NCBI RefSeq assembly: GCF_001279725.1
Contig: NZ_LGDE01000227.1
Coordinates: forward strand, 1 to 64,000
Length of the DNA stretch: 64,000 nt
Origin: Streptomyces sp. WM4235
Lineage (GTDB): Bacteria > Actinomycetota > Actinomycetes > Streptomycetales > Streptomycetaceae
Reading direction: 5' to 3'
A program made the translations under genes and the position numbers. Under the pieces are notes generated by a model. The model ran no database searches, was not told the DNA's origin, and saw nothing but the letters and a program-made list of their open reading frames with translations. Each line of letters begins with the position of its first letter. Positions within the stretch are counted from its first letter, which is position 1. This document shows, in pieces, positions 33,502 through 42,318 of this stretch.

Positions 33502-34767
33502 TCAGGGTCGGACCACGCCCGTGCGCGCCGCCGCCGTTTGTGTGGGTTCGGCGTCGGGGCCGAACCATTCGCACAACAGCACGGTCGCATCGTCCTGGAG
33601 CCGTCCGTCGTGGTGACCCATGACCGCCTGGACGAGGCGCCGCAACGTCTCCGGGAGGGGCAGACCGTCGGCGTGGTGGCGGATCAGGAAGTCGGTGAAG
33701 TTCGCGAGACCGAACTCGGTGGAGCCGGGCCGTCGCGCCTCCGTGATGCCGTCGGTGTACAGGACCAGGCAGTCCCCCGGCTCCAGTTGCTCCCTGCACG
33801 TCCGGACGGGCAGCCCGAGGTCGGTGCCCATGGGGTGGGCGGGCGGGCAGGCCAGTTGGCCGGCCCAGCGGCCGCCCCTGATGACGAGCGGCGGAAGATG
33901 ACCCCGGTTGACCCAGGTCAGGACCCCGGTACGCGTGTCCAGCTCGGCGAGGACGCCCGTCACGTAGATGCCGCGTCGGAACTGCTCGATCAGCACCTCC
34001 TCCACCCGCTCGCTCATGCCGACGAGGTCCGCCCCCTGCCGGCGGGCGTTGCGGCAGGCTCCGACGGCGAGGTTCGCGGCCAGTCCGGCCGCCGTGTCGT
34101 GACCCATGGCGTCGAACACCGACAGGTGGACGACCGGGCCCGTCATCGCGTAGTCGAAGGCGTCCCCGCTGATCTCGTACGCGGGTTCCATCGTGGCGGC
34201 GACGACGACCCGACCGTCCGCGTACGTCCGCGGCGGGATCAGGTGCCACTGCATCTCGGCCGCCACGTTCATCGGGGCCGTCCGCACGAGCCGCGCGTAC
34301 GCGTCGCTCTGGTCGCTCTTGGTGACGATCAGCAGGGCGACGAGGGAGGCCAGGGCTTCGGCGTCCCGGCGGGCCCGCGCATCGTTCTCGTCCGGGGTGA
34401 GGCGCAGCAGGCCGAGCCGCTCGCTGCCGTTCAGCATCGGCACCCACCACTGCGCGTGGAGCGGGTCCGCCGCCGTGTGCACGATCTCGCCGTGCTGGTA
34501 GGCGCGCCCGGCGAGGGTGCCCTCGATCCTGATCTCGCGATCGTCCGCGCGAGCCGTCGCTGTTTCCGGCGGGGCCGAGGGTGGGTGGGGCAGTACGCGG
34601 AGCACGCGCTCCTGCATGTCGGCCACGTAGATCCGTACGTGGCGGAAGCCGGCCCGGGCCGCGTGTTCGGCGACCTTGGCCGGCAGGAGGTCCATGGGCA
34701 TGAGGTGGCCGGCCGCCAGGAGGCCGGTCAGCATGGTCGGGCTGTCGTCCCGCCGATCGATCGCCAC
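33502..34767 (-). CDS. GAF-like / PP2C (SpoIIE-type) phosphatase
   Basis: A 421-aa protein phosphatase. Residues about 15-165 form a GAF-like sensor domain. The SpoIIE/RsbU PP2C domain follows with its metal-binding acids in AYEISGDAFDY and LSVFDAMGHDTAAG and in the late DCLVLYTDGITEAR and LQDDATVLLCEWF segments. Such enzymes dephosphorylate anti-anti-sigma factors and so release stress sigma factors. GTG at 34767 is preceded by GGAG at 8 nt. No anti-sigma partner is adjacent. Confidence 0.92.
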   Translation of the reverse strand: MAIDRRDDSPTMLTGLLAAGHLMPMDLLPAKVAEHAARAGFRHVRIYVADMQERVLRVLPHPPSAPPETATARADDREIRIEGTLAGRAYQHGEIVHTAADPLHAQWWVPMLNGSERLGLLRLTPDENDARARRDAEALASLVALLIVTKSDQSDAYARLVRTAPMNVAAEMQWHLIPPRTYADGRVVVAATMEPAYEISGDAFDYAMTGPVVHLSVFDAMGHDTAAGLAANLAVGACRNARRQGADLVGMSERVEEVLIEQFRRGIYVTGVLAELDTRTGVLTWVNRGHLPPLVIRGGRWAGQLACPPAHPMGTDLGLPVRTCREQLEPGDCLVLYTDGITEARRPGSTEFGLANFTDFLIRHHADGLPLPETLRRLVQAVMGHHDGRLQDDATVLLCEWFGPDAEPTQTAAARTGVVRP

Positions 34768-34903
34768 AGACTCATCTCCCGCGCCGGTGGATCCAGTGCA
34801 CCACACGCGCGCGGGTTTCGCCGTCGACGCGCGCCGCACCCGCCGGCGTCCGGCTCCGCGTGCGCGTGGCTCCTCGGCTCCCCCGTCCGCGGGCTCGGGG
34901 GGC

Positions 34904-35902
34904 TCACGCGCCCGCCGGGTGTTCCGCTTCCTCGCGCCCGGCCGCGCGGCGGGCCGCCGCGGCGTCGGTGACGTCGAGGAACACCTGGTCCAACTCGGGC
35001 CACCGTGCCTTCAGCTCGTCCCGGATGCGGACCATCGCGTCCTCGACGGTCTCACTGTCGTATCCGGCCGTCAGGTCGATCCCGGCGGCCAGCAGCACCG
35101 AATCCGGCCCGAGCTGCATGGTGAGCAGCGCCGTGACGGAGTCGATCTCGGGCTGCCGCCGCAGCAGGGCCCGTACCTCGCTCTGCATGGCGGGATCGGC
35201 CGCCTCGCCGATCAGTTGGGCCCTGGCCCCCTTGCCCAGGGCGTAGGCAACGTAGACGAGGAGCACACCGATCAGGATGGAGGCCCACGCCTCGTACGCC
35301 ACCTCACCGGTCACCATGTGGAGTGCCATGCCGATCATGGCGAGGACGACACCGGCGCAGGCCGTGCTGTCCTCGGCCAGGACGGTGCGCAGGGCCGGAT
35401 CCCGTACCTGGCGGATCTCCTCGGTCGTGCTGCGCCCGGCCTCGCGGGCTTCGCCGCGCACCTGGCGTACGGCGCGGACGAGCGAGGCCCCTTCGGCGAT
35501 CAGCGCCGCGAAGAGCACGATCAGGCCGATGACGTAGCCCTTGTGCGATTCGGAGCCGCCGGACCGGAAGGCCTCGATGCCCTGGAAGACCGAGAAGCAG
35601 CCGCCGGTGACGAAGATGCCCACGGCCGCGAGCAGGGACCAGAAGAAGCGTTCCTTGCCGTAGCCGAACGGGTGGCGCTTGTCGGCCGGGCGCCTGCTGC
35701 GTTTGACCGACGCGAGCAGGAAGACCTCGTTGAGGCTGTCGGCCACGGAGTGCGCCGCCTCGGACAGCAGGGCCGGGGATCCGGCGATGACGCCGCCGAC
35801 GCCCTTGGCCACGCAGATGACCAGGTTCGCGCCGAGGGCCACCCACACCGTGATGCGGGTTTCGCCGTCGCGTTCGGCCGCCGTCCCGGCGGACCGTGTC
35901 AT
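34904..35902 (-). CDS. Cation diffusion facilitator transporter
   Basis: A 332-aa CDF metal/H+ antiporter. Six membrane helices lie in the first 220 residues. Site A (SEAAHSVADSLNE) supplies His and Asp ligands in helix 2, HPFGYGKERFFW is the family signature, and helix 5 has the second pair (AEDSTACAG, with Ser where many have Asp/His). The C-terminal cytoplasmic domain (about 230-315) is the dimerising ferredoxin-like fold. Metal (Zn, Fe or Mn) is not decided by sequence. ATG overlaps the upstream stop (ATGA). Confidence 0.93.
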   Translation of the reverse strand: MTRSAGTAAERDGETRITVWVALGANLVICVAKGVGGVIAGSPALLSEAAHSVADSLNEVFLLASVKRSRRPADKRHPFGYGKERFFWSLLAAVGIFVTGGCFSVFQGIEAFRSGGSESHKGYVIGLIVLFAALIAEGASLVRAVRQVRGEAREAGRSTTEEIRQVRDPALRTVLAEDSTACAGVVLAMIGMALHMVTGEVAYEAWASILIGVLLVYVAYALGKGARAQLIGEAADPAMQSEVRALLRRQPEIDSVTALLTMQLGPDSVLLAAGIDLTAGYDSETVEDAMVRIRDELKARWPELDQVFLDVTDAAAARRAAGREEAEHPAGA

Positions 35903-36345
35903 CGCGTGTCCGCGGGCGCCGAGGTCCCCGGGACACCGGCGGTACCAGGGGTTCCCGCGGTGCGCGGAAGCTCGGTGATCCGGGTGGCGTTCAGGGTGAG
36001 CCGCCGAATGCGACCCTCGTGGTCCGCCGCCCTCGTCTCGGCGCCCTGGAGCTGCGCCGGGGCCGCGTCGGTCAGCTGCCAGGTGGTGAGTACCTCGCGT
36101 CCGCCGGCATCCGTCTCGTCGATGGTGACGAGGACGGGTCGCGGTCCGTCGGCCTCCTCCGCGAGGGCCCAGGAGAGGGCGTCGGGGGCGTCGGCGAGGA
36201 CACAGCCGGTCAGGGTCACCGTGAGGTCCGGGCCGAAGGCCTCGCCGTCCCCCCGCGAACCCAGTCCCTGGGCTTCCTCACAGGTGAAGCGCTCTCCCTC
36301 GACGGTGACGCGGAACCGCGGGGGATGCGTGGTGGAGTAGTCCAT
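35899..36345 (-). CDS. Small beta-rich protein coupled to CDF transporter
   Basis: A 148-aa protein without signal or membrane segment. Beta-type strands (PRFRVTVEGERFTCEEAQGL, VTLTGCVLADAPD, RPVLVTIDETDAGG, IRRLTLNATRITELP) suggest a small sandwich fold; a Gly/Thr/Pro tail follows. I do not recognise the family. The 4-nt overlap with the transporter gene argues for a shared function, possibly metal delivery. ATG at 36345 has GAAGGGG close by. Confidence 0.7.
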   Translation of the reverse strand: MDYSTTHPPRFRVTVEGERFTCEEAQGLGSRGDGEAFGPDLTVTLTGCVLADAPDALSWALAEEADGPRPVLVTIDETDAGGREVLTTWQLTDAAPAQLQGAETRAADHEGRIRRLTLNATRITELPRTAGTPGTAGVPGTSAPADTR

Positions 36346-36467
36346 GCCCCTTCGCCTGCCCGGGGCCCGGACCCGTATGCGGCCCACGCGTGCACGGGGC
36401 CCGTACGGCGCCCGTTCGGCCGAGGAGGGGGTTCGGGCGGCCCGCGCACGGAGGGGGCGTGGGCGGA

Positions 36468-37001
36468 TCAGGCGGCGAACTCCTTGACGAAGGCGGCGCA
36501 GAAGGCGTCCAGGTCGTCGGGCTTGCGGCTGGTCACCAGCGTGCCGGGGGCCGCGTGGCAGACGTGGACCTCTTCGTCCACCCAGGTGCCGCCCGCGTTG
36601 CGGATGTCGGTGGCGAGACTGGGCCACGAGGTGAGGGTGCGACCGCGTACGACCTCGGCCTCCACCAGCGTCCAGGGGGCGTGGCAGATCGCGGCGACGG
36701 GCTTGCCCGCGTCGAAGAAGCTCCTGATGAACCCGACGGCGCGCTCGTTCATCCGCAGCGCGTCCGGGTTGGCGACGCCGCCGGGCAGTACGAGTGCGTC
36801 GAAGGCGTCCGAGGTGTCACCCGCGAGCACGTGGTCCACGGTGAACCTGCCGGCCTTGTCGAGGTGGTCGAAGGCCTGCACCTGTCCCGGCTCCGTCGAG
36901 ACGAGTTGGGGGTTCCAGCCTGCTTCCAGGGCGGCCTTCCACGGCTCGGTCAGTTCGACTTCCTCGACGCCTTCGGGCGCGGTCAGGAATGCGATGCGCA
37001 C
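36468..37001 (-). CDS. DJ-1/PfpI family protein
   Basis: A 177-aa protein of the type 1 glutamine amidotransferase-like fold. Glu (APEGVEEVELTEP), the nucleophile elbow AAICHAPW (Cys in CHAP) and the closing pattern LVTSRKPDDLDAFCAAFVKEF match PfpI/YhbO proteins, which act as stress-response deglycases or glyoxalase-like enzymes. Length is normal. GTG at 37001 (VRIAFLTAPEG) matches the family start; a GTG three codons earlier is also possible behind GAAGGA. Confidence 0.92.
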   Translation of the reverse strand: MRIAFLTAPEGVEEVELTEPWKAALEAGWNPQLVSTEPGQVQAFDHLDKAGRFTVDHVLAGDTSDAFDALVLPGGVANPDALRMNERAVGFIRSFFDAGKPVAAICHAPWTLVEAEVVRGRTLTSWPSLATDIRNAGGTWVDEEVHVCHAAPGTLVTSRKPDDLDAFCAAFVKEFAA

Positions 37002-37327
37002 CGCGTTCACTTCCTTCGGTTCGGGGCTCCGGCGTCCCCCGCCCGTTGTGCGGGGGCCTGGGTCCGGGCCGGTGGGTTCACCGTGCACCCCGCGCCTGCC
37101 CGGCTCGTGGTGTCGCAATCATCCGATTGCTCCCCCCGACCCGTGCGGCGGGGCGACGGCCCCGGGCACGGTTGTGGGGACGACGGCGACGGCCACGAGC
37201 CCGACCAGGCCCTTCGGTCGCATCATGGCCGCGTACCCGCCCGAGGAGAGCGACGACGACGCCTGGCTGGTGGCGATCCGCGTCGGCTGAGGGCAGCGGG
37301 TCCGGAACCGGACCCGAGCCCGGCCGG
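37002..37327. other. Intergenic stretch with hairpin, no convincing gene
   Basis: These 326 bp separate two minus-strand genes. A perfect 9-bp hairpin (CGGGTCCGG / CCGGACCCG, 37297-37316) 12 bp past the DUF3618 stop is a likely terminator. A 21-codon plus-strand frame at 37225 (MAAYPPEESDDDAWL...) and a 35-codon minus-strand hydrophobic frame (start near 37228) overlap. Neither has a ribosome site, so I do not call them. Confidence 0.6.
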
Positions 37328-37843
37328 TCACTTCCCCTGGCGTCCCCGGTAGCGGCGCACCAGGCCGTACGCGAGGACGGCGCACCCGGCCGCCACGAGC
37401 GCGGGGTGGCGGCGGGCGACCTCGGCCGCCCGGCTCGCCTCCGCGCGCCCCCGCTCGGGGGTGACGTCACGGATCCCGGCTTCCACGGCTCCGGTCAGGG
37501 ACGCCGCCTTCTGTGCCACGGGCTCCGGGATCCGGTCCTGCGCCGCGTGGACCACGGCGGAGACCTTCTCCTGGGCGCCCGCCTTCACCTCGACGGCCTT
37601 GTCGTGGGCGCGGGCCTTGACCTCGGCGGCCTTGTCGTGGGCGCCCGCCTTCACCTCGGCCGCCTTCTCCCGGGCCTCGGCCTTGACCTCGGCGGTCTTG
37701 TCCTGGGCGCGGGCCTTGACGTCCGCCTTGGCGGCCAGCGCCTCCACGGTCCGGCCCAGTTCGTCGCGGGTCGCCTCGATCTGCTCGCGCAACTCGTCCG
37801 GGGTGGCCGGGTCCTTGTCCGCGTGGGTGTGGTCGTCGCTCAT
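37328..37843 (-). CDS. DUF3618 protein with 11-residue repeats
   Basis: A 171-aa protein. The N-terminus (TPDELREQIEATRDELGRTVEALAAKADVKA) is the DUF3618 signature. Residues about 40-93 are five near-identical 11-mers (AEVKARAHDKA type), giving a long amphipathic helix like LEA proteins. The C-terminus has a helix (HPALVAAGCAVLAYGLV) and a basic RRYRGRQ end, probably membrane-facing. Start ATG 37843 overlaps the holin-like gene (ATGA) and follows AAAGGG. Likely an envelope or stress helper. Confidence 0.9.
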   Translation of the reverse strand: MSDDHTHADKDPATPDELREQIEATRDELGRTVEALAAKADVKARAQDKTAEVKAEAREKAAEVKAGAHDKAAEVKARAHDKAVEVKAGAQEKVSAVVHAAQDRIPEPVAQKAASLTGAVEAGIRDVTPERGRAEASRAAEVARRHPALVAAGCAVLAYGLVRRYRGRQGK

Positions 37844-38271
37844 CGATGTGCCCTTTCCTTGATTTCGGCCACGTCGGCCTTCACGCTGTCGATGGTCCGC
37901 TCGGGGGTGGGCGGGGTCGCCCGGACCGCCTGCTTCTTGCCGGCCGCCGCCAGGACGGCCGCGATCACGGCGAGGATTCCGGTGACGACGAGGGCCGCGG
38001 CCCACAGCGGCAGGACGAGGGCCAGGGCGACGATGCCGGTCGCGGCGAGGCCCTGGAGGGCCAGGACGGCGAAGAGCCCGGCTCCGCTGAGGAGACCGGC
38101 GCCGAGGCCCAGGCCCCTGCCCTTCTCCCGCATCTCGGCGGTGGCCAGGTGCAGTTCCTGGCGGACCAGCAGGGTCAGTTGTTCCGAAGCCTGTTTCACG
38201 AGGGCGCTCGTCGAGGCGGAAGCGGTGTCGTCCGCCTGGTCGTGGGGTGAGGGGTCGACTGAGGAGTACAT
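37840..38271 (-). CDS. Phage-holin-like DUF1469 membrane protein
   Basis: A 143-aa protein of the actinobacterial holin superfamily III (DUF1469). A charged N-terminal helix (SALVKQASEQLTLLVRQELHLATAEMREKG) precedes two membrane helices (about residues 57-80 and 86-110). A basic/acidic tail follows (ERTIDSVKADVAEIKERA). Chromosomal members are not phage lysis genes; they sit beside DUF3618 genes, as here, and probably shape the membrane. ATG at 38271. Confidence 0.9.
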   Translation of the reverse strand: MYSSVDPSPHDQADDTASASTSALVKQASEQLTLLVRQELHLATAEMREKGRGLGLGAGLLSGAGLFAVLALQGLAATGIVALALVLPLWAAALVVTGILAVIAAVLAAAGKKQAVRATPPTPERTIDSVKADVAEIKERAHR

Positions 38272-38415
38272 CGTCGGAGATCTGCCTTCCCATGCGCGGG
38301 CGGGCCGATGGCCTCGCCCGGTACGTCGTGTGGCCTCGATTGCGGTTGCGGCGGCGGCTCGTCTGCCACCGGTGGCGTCTTCCCCGTGTCGGGGCACGCA
38401 CTCGCCGATGAGCGC

Positions 38416-39615
38416 TCAGACCCGGGTGGCTTCCGCATGCCCGTCGGACTCGTCGCCCGGCCCCGGGTGGTGCTCCGCGCGTTCCCGTTCCTCCCGGCTC
38501 CACGCGCGGGTGTCGCGGGGGCGGACGTACGGCTCCTCGTCGGCCGGATGCCCGCCCATGATGGCGCGCCGGCGGGACATCTCCGCGTCGAACTCCAGGC
38601 CGAGGAGGATGGCCAGGTTGGTGATCCACAGCCAGACCAGGAAGACGACGACACCCGCCAGGGTGCCGTACGTCTTGTTGTACGAGGCGAAGTTCGCCAC
38701 GTAGACGGCGAATCCGACCGAGGCCGCGAGCCAGATCAGCAGGGCGAGCAGGCTGCCCGGGGTGATCCATTTGAAGCCGCGGCCCTTGGCGTTCGGCGTC
38801 GCCCAGTACAACAGGGCGATCATGCTCGTGACCAGCAGGACCAGCACGGGCCACTTGGCGATGGACCAGACCGTGAGCGCGGTGTCGCCGAGGCCCAGCA
38901 CGTCGCCGGCCCGGCGGGCGACTCCGCCGGTGAAGACGACGATCAGGGCGCTCGCGACGGCCATCACCATCAGTACGATCGTGACGCCGAGCCGCACCGG
39001 CAGCACGACCCAGACGGGCCGTCCCTCGGGCACGTCGTAGACGGCGTTGGCGGCGCGGATGAACGCGCCGACGTACCCGGAGGCGGACCAGACGGCCACC
39101 ACCAGACCGACGACGGCGACCGCGGACCCGATGCCGCTGCGGCCCTGCAACTGCTGCACCGCGTCGGCGACCACATCGCGGGCGGAGGCGGGCGCGAGCT
39201 GTTCCAGCTGGTCCAGTGCCCGCTGCGCCGTGGAGGGGCCGGCCAGCCCGAGCAGGGAGGTGAGGACGAGCAGGGCCGGGAAGAGCGCGAGGATGCCGTA
39301 GTAGGTCAGCGCGGCGGCCCGGTCGCCGAGTTCGTCGTCGCCGAACTCCTTCAGGGTGCCCTTCAGCACCTTGCCCCAGGCGCGCTTGGGCATCTCCGAG
39401 GGCCGGTCGGGCTCGTCGCGCTCCACGCCGGGATCCGGTCCGACCCGATCGCGCTCCGCCTCGTCCACACGGACCCCGCCCACAGTTCCGTCGCGGTCGC
39501 CGGGCGGGGCCGCGCGGGGCGGTTCCCGGTCGGTGTCCACGACCGCGGGCCGGTGTGGCGGCCGCCCGTCCGCCCGGTCCTGCTCGTGGTGCTTGCGTTC
39601 CCATAGCGCTGCCAT
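38416..39615 (-). CDS. YihY/BrkB family membrane protein
   Basis: A 399-aa protein. A disordered, charged N-terminus of about 75 residues leads to MPKRAWGKVLKGTLKEFGDD, then six membrane helices with the family motifs ALTYYGILALFPALLVL, GYVGAFIRAANAVYDVPEGR and FLVWLWITNLAILLGLEFDAEM. The tail is acidic and cytoplasmic. The role of YihY proteins is unknown (a former RNase BN assignment was withdrawn). It continues the DUF3618/DUF1469 group on the same strand. ATG at 39615 lacks a strong ribosome site; the start MPKRAW about 75 codons later is possible. Confidence 0.9.
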   Translation of the reverse strand: MAALWERKHHEQDRADGRPPHRPAVVDTDREPPRAAPPGDRDGTVGGVRVDEAERDRVGPDPGVERDEPDRPSEMPKRAWGKVLKGTLKEFGDDELGDRAAALTYYGILALFPALLVLTSLLGLAGPSTAQRALDQLEQLAPASARDVVADAVQQLQGRSGIGSAVAVVGLVVAVWSASGYVGAFIRAANAVYDVPEGRPVWVVLPVRLGVTIVLMVMAVASALIVVFTGGVARRAGDVLGLGDTALTVWSIAKWPVLVLLVTSMIALLYWATPNAKGRGFKWITPGSLLALLIWLAASVGFAVYVANFASYNKTYGTLAGVVVFLVWLWITNLAILLGLEFDAEMSRRRAIMGGHPADEEPYVRPRDTRAWSREERERAEHHPGPGDESDGHAEATRV

Positions 39616-39772
39616 ACCGAGCGGATGTCCGCGATACGCGACCTCAATCAGCGGCGCCGTCGCCGGGAGGAGCGGAGGTCGCGGCCCGTCGGACGGGAGC
39701 GGAGACCGGTTGTCGGGGCGGGACCCGGTGGGGCGGCGGCGCCGGTCCGCCGCGCCGGGCGAGAATGGGTCC

Positions 39773-40195
39773 GTGACAGACACCTTCACCACCCGGACGA
39801 TCGACGTGACCACGGGCTCCGCGGAAACCGTGCTCGACCTGACCTCGGCCTGCGCGGACTTCCTGCGGGAGACCGCCCGTGGTCGGGACGGACTGCTCAA
39901 CGTGTTCACCCCGCACGCGACGGCCGGGCTGGCCGTCATCGAGACGGGCGCCGGGAGCGACGACGACCTGTTGGAGGCCCTGCGCTCGCTGCTGCCCGCC
40001 GACGACCGCTGGCTCCACCGGCACGGCTCCCCGGGGCACGGCCGTGATCACGTGCTGCCCGCCCTCGTCCCGCCGCACGCCACGCTGCCCGTGGTGGGGG
40101 GCGAACTGGCCCTGGGAACCTGGCAGTCGGTGGTCCTGGTGGACACCAACCGGGACAACCCCCGCCGCACGGTACGGCTCTCGCTCCTGGCCTGA
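39773..40195 (+). CDS. YjbQ (UPF0047) family protein
   Basis: A 140-aa single-domain protein of the YjbQ/UPF0047 fold. Typical features are LLNVFTPHATAGLAVIETG, the DDRWLHRHGSPGHGRDHVLPALVPPH metal-site region (several His) and LGTWQSVVLVDTN. Some members were reported to have weak thiamine-phosphate synthase activity; the true role is unsettled. GTG at 39773, no clear ribosome site. Convergent with the kinase gene 27 bp away. Confidence 0.93.
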   Translation: MTDTFTTRTIDVTTGSAETVLDLTSACADFLRETARGRDGLLNVFTPHATAGLAVIETGAGSDDDLLEALRSLLPADDRWLHRHGSPGHGRDHVLPALVPPHATLPVVGGELALGTWQSVVLVDTNRDNPRRTVRLSLLA

Positions 40196-40222
40196 GGCGA
40201 CGCGGTCACGGAAGCGGACGCC

Positions 40223-42181
40223 TCAGGCCTGCCTCGTCCAACGTTGCGAGGCGTCCCCACCACAGGTGTTCGTGACCAGACCGCTGCTCATGCCGAGGTC
40301 GAGGCAGCCTCCGCTGAAGTCGCTGCGGAGGGTGCCGCCCGCACCCGTACGCCACAGCCGGCCGATGTCCTGGGCGCAGTCGCCCACGAAGACGGCCTGG
40401 CCGAGGCCGTTGGCGTACAGGCACTGGCCGCTCTCCCGGTTGACGAGCTTGAAGCTTCCGTTCGACCCGCTCCGCACGGTCCACCGCGCCGAGGAGGCGG
40501 AGCAGTCGCCGAAGTCCGACGCCCCGAAGACCTGGGTGATGCACTTGCCCTTGTTGCCGTTCCGGTAGCGGTAGGTACCGGAGTCGGGGGCCTTGGGGGG
40601 TACGGGTGCGGTGGACGATCCGCCGCCGGGAGGACGTGGGCTGCCGGCGCCGCCGGGGTTGCCGCCGTTCGCGGAGCCGCCCGCGCCGTTCGCGGAGCCT
40701 CCGGCGCCGTTCTGTGCGCCGCCCCCGGGGACCGGGCCCGTCGCCGGGCCGGGTCCCGTGCCCGTCCCCGCGCCCGGGCCGACCCCCGCGCCGCCCGCGG
40801 CCACGGGTACGAGCCCGCCCGCTCCGGCCTGCCCACCGTCCTTGCCGTCCGCACCGGAACTCGCCGGGGCCGGGGACTGTACGGGGGACGCCTGACCGGA
40901 CGGGGCCCCGCTCGACGCCGGCGGCTTCCCGCCCGGGGGCACCGCGGCGGGGGCGGACCGCTCGCCCCGCGCGCCGGCCTGTGGCGCGGACGTGTACGGC
41001 AGGTTCTGGATGACCAACGTCGTGCCGCCCGCGACCACGACGACGGGGATAACGGCGAGGAGGACCCTGGTACGGCGCCGCGGCCGCTCGGGCCGCCGCC
41101 CCTTCGCGGGCAGGGCGACGGACACGCCCTCGGGCGCGGGTTTCGGGTCCGCCTCCGGCGCGGGGCCGTTCTTCGGGGCCGGTCCGTTCTTCGGGGCCTG
41201 GTCCGTCGACGGCTCCGGCTCCGGCTCCTGGCCGGTGAGCGGCAGCGTCGGCACGTCGGTCTCCGGCACGCCCGCGGCGAAGGCGGCCCGCTCCCGCAGG
41301 GTCGCCGTGACGGCCGCGGGCCACAGCGGCTCGGCGAACGGGCCCCGACGCGCGGCGCGCTCGTGGAGTTCACCGGCGGTGGGGCGGCCCTCGGGGTCCT
41401 TGTCGAGGCAGGCGGCGACGAGGTCGGCGAGGACGGGGTCCAGTTCCCGCAGGCAGTCCAGTTCCGGTTCCTCGTGGACGACGCGGTACAGCACGCCGTG
41501 CCCCGACTCCTCGCCGAACGGCGGCGTGCCGGATGCCGCGAACGCGAGGACCGACCCCAGGGCGAACACGTCGGTGGCGCCGCTGACCTCGCGCCTTCCC
41601 GAAGTCTGTTCCGGCGCCATGTAGGCGGGCGTGCCCACCACCATGCCCGTTCTGGTCAGTTGGCTCTGTTCGGCGGCCCGGGCGATACCGAAGTCGATGA
41701 GGGTGAGACCGTCCAAGGTCAGCATCACGTTGGACGGTTTCAGGTCCCGGTGCACCATCCCGAGGCCGTGTACCGACTTCAGCCCGGCCGCCGCTTCGCG
41801 CAGCAACAGCCACAGCGCGTCGGCGGGGAGACCACCGCCGTACGACTCGACGGCCTTGCTCAGCGTGATCCCGGGGATGTACGCGGTCGCGAACCACGGC
41901 GGCCGGGCGGTCCGGTCACTGGCCAGCAACGGTGCGGTGGCCTCGGCCGGCAGCCGGGAGAGGTTGTCCAACTCGTGTCCGAAGCGGCGCAGGAAGTCCT
42001 CGTCCTCGCCCACGACGGAAGCCAGCAACTGCTTGACGGCGACGTACCGGCCGTCATGGACCCCGAGGTACACCCGCCCCATACCGCCGGCGCCGAGTCG
42101 CCCCGTCAACGGAATGGGCCCGATCCGCCGCGGATCCCCCGCCTCCAGCGGCCCGGCCCCACTCCCCCTCAGCTCTGACAC
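40223..42181 (-). CDS. Receptor-type Ser/Thr kinase with lectin-like outer domain
   Basis: A 652-aa membrane kinase. The kinase domain (residues about 17-275) has the glycine loop GRLGAGGMGRVYLG, the AVK lysine, HRDLKPSN catalytic loop, DFGIA and the APE-type MAPEQTSG. A Pro/Glu linker leads to one transmembrane helix (RVLLAVIPVVVVAGGTTLVI), a Gly/Ala/Pro-rich extracellular stalk and a C-terminal beta-trefoil-like domain. The latter has repeated C-x-D and QxW motifs (CITQVFGASDFGDC, CLYANG, CLDLGMSSG, QRWTRQA) like ricin-B lectins. It may sense surface glycans. GTG 42181 has GGGG 5 nt upstream; a longer frame from 42265 lacks one. Confidence 0.92.
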   Translation of the reverse strand: MSELRGSGAGPLEAGDPRRIGPIPLTGRLGAGGMGRVYLGVHDGRYVAVKQLLASVVGEDEDFLRRFGHELDNLSRLPAEATAPLLASDRTARPPWFATAYIPGITLSKAVESYGGGLPADALWLLLREAAAGLKSVHGLGMVHRDLKPSNVMLTLDGLTLIDFGIARAAEQSQLTRTGMVVGTPAYMAPEQTSGRREVSGATDVFALGSVLAFAASGTPPFGEESGHGVLYRVVHEEPELDCLRELDPVLADLVAACLDKDPEGRPTAGELHERAARRGPFAEPLWPAAVTATLRERAAFAAGVPETDVPTLPLTGQEPEPEPSTDQAPKNGPAPKNGPAPEADPKPAPEGVSVALPAKGRRPERPRRRTRVLLAVIPVVVVAGGTTLVIQNLPYTSAPQAGARGERSAPAAVPPGGKPPASSGAPSGQASPVQSPAPASSGADGKDGGQAGAGGLVPVAAGGAGVGPGAGTGTGPGPATGPVPGGGAQNGAGGSANGAGGSANGGNPGGAGSPRPPGGGSSTAPVPPKAPDSGTYRYRNGNKGKCITQVFGASDFGDCSASSARWTVRSGSNGSFKLVNRESGQCLYANGLGQAVFVGDCAQDIGRLWRTGAGGTLRSDFSGGCLDLGMSSGLVTNTCGGDASQRWTRQA

Positions 42182-42282
42182 GTCAGCCCCATCGAATTGG
42201 AAATGTTTCCAGAAACCTACCCGAGCGACCCGGTCCGGCAACAGGGAGGCCGAACTCGACCGCACCTGAAGGCACTTCGCAC

Positions 42283-42301
42283 TTAGGTAAGCCTTGCCTT
42301 A
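42283..42301 (+). promoter_or_regulatory. Iron box (DmdR/IdeR-type operator)
   Basis: TTAGGTAAGCCTTGCCTTA agrees with the 19-bp IdeR/DmdR consensus (TTAGGTTAGGCTAACCTAA) at 14 positions. It lies 18 bp before the ATG of the lipase pseudogene, overlapping its promoter. Iron-loaded DmdR would repress. Confidence 0.65.
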
Positions 42302-42318
42302 GCGTCTAGGATGCGCGC

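Noticed and set aside
37225..37290. 21-codon plus-strand frame (MAAYPPEESDDDAWL...)
   Set aside because: No ribosome site and overlap with an equally plausible minus-strand frame; not enough to call.
37840..38271. Holin-like gene as evidence of a prophage
   Set aside because: No phage structural, lysis or integrase genes are near; DUF1469/DUF3618 pairs are ordinary chromosomal genes in actinomycetes.
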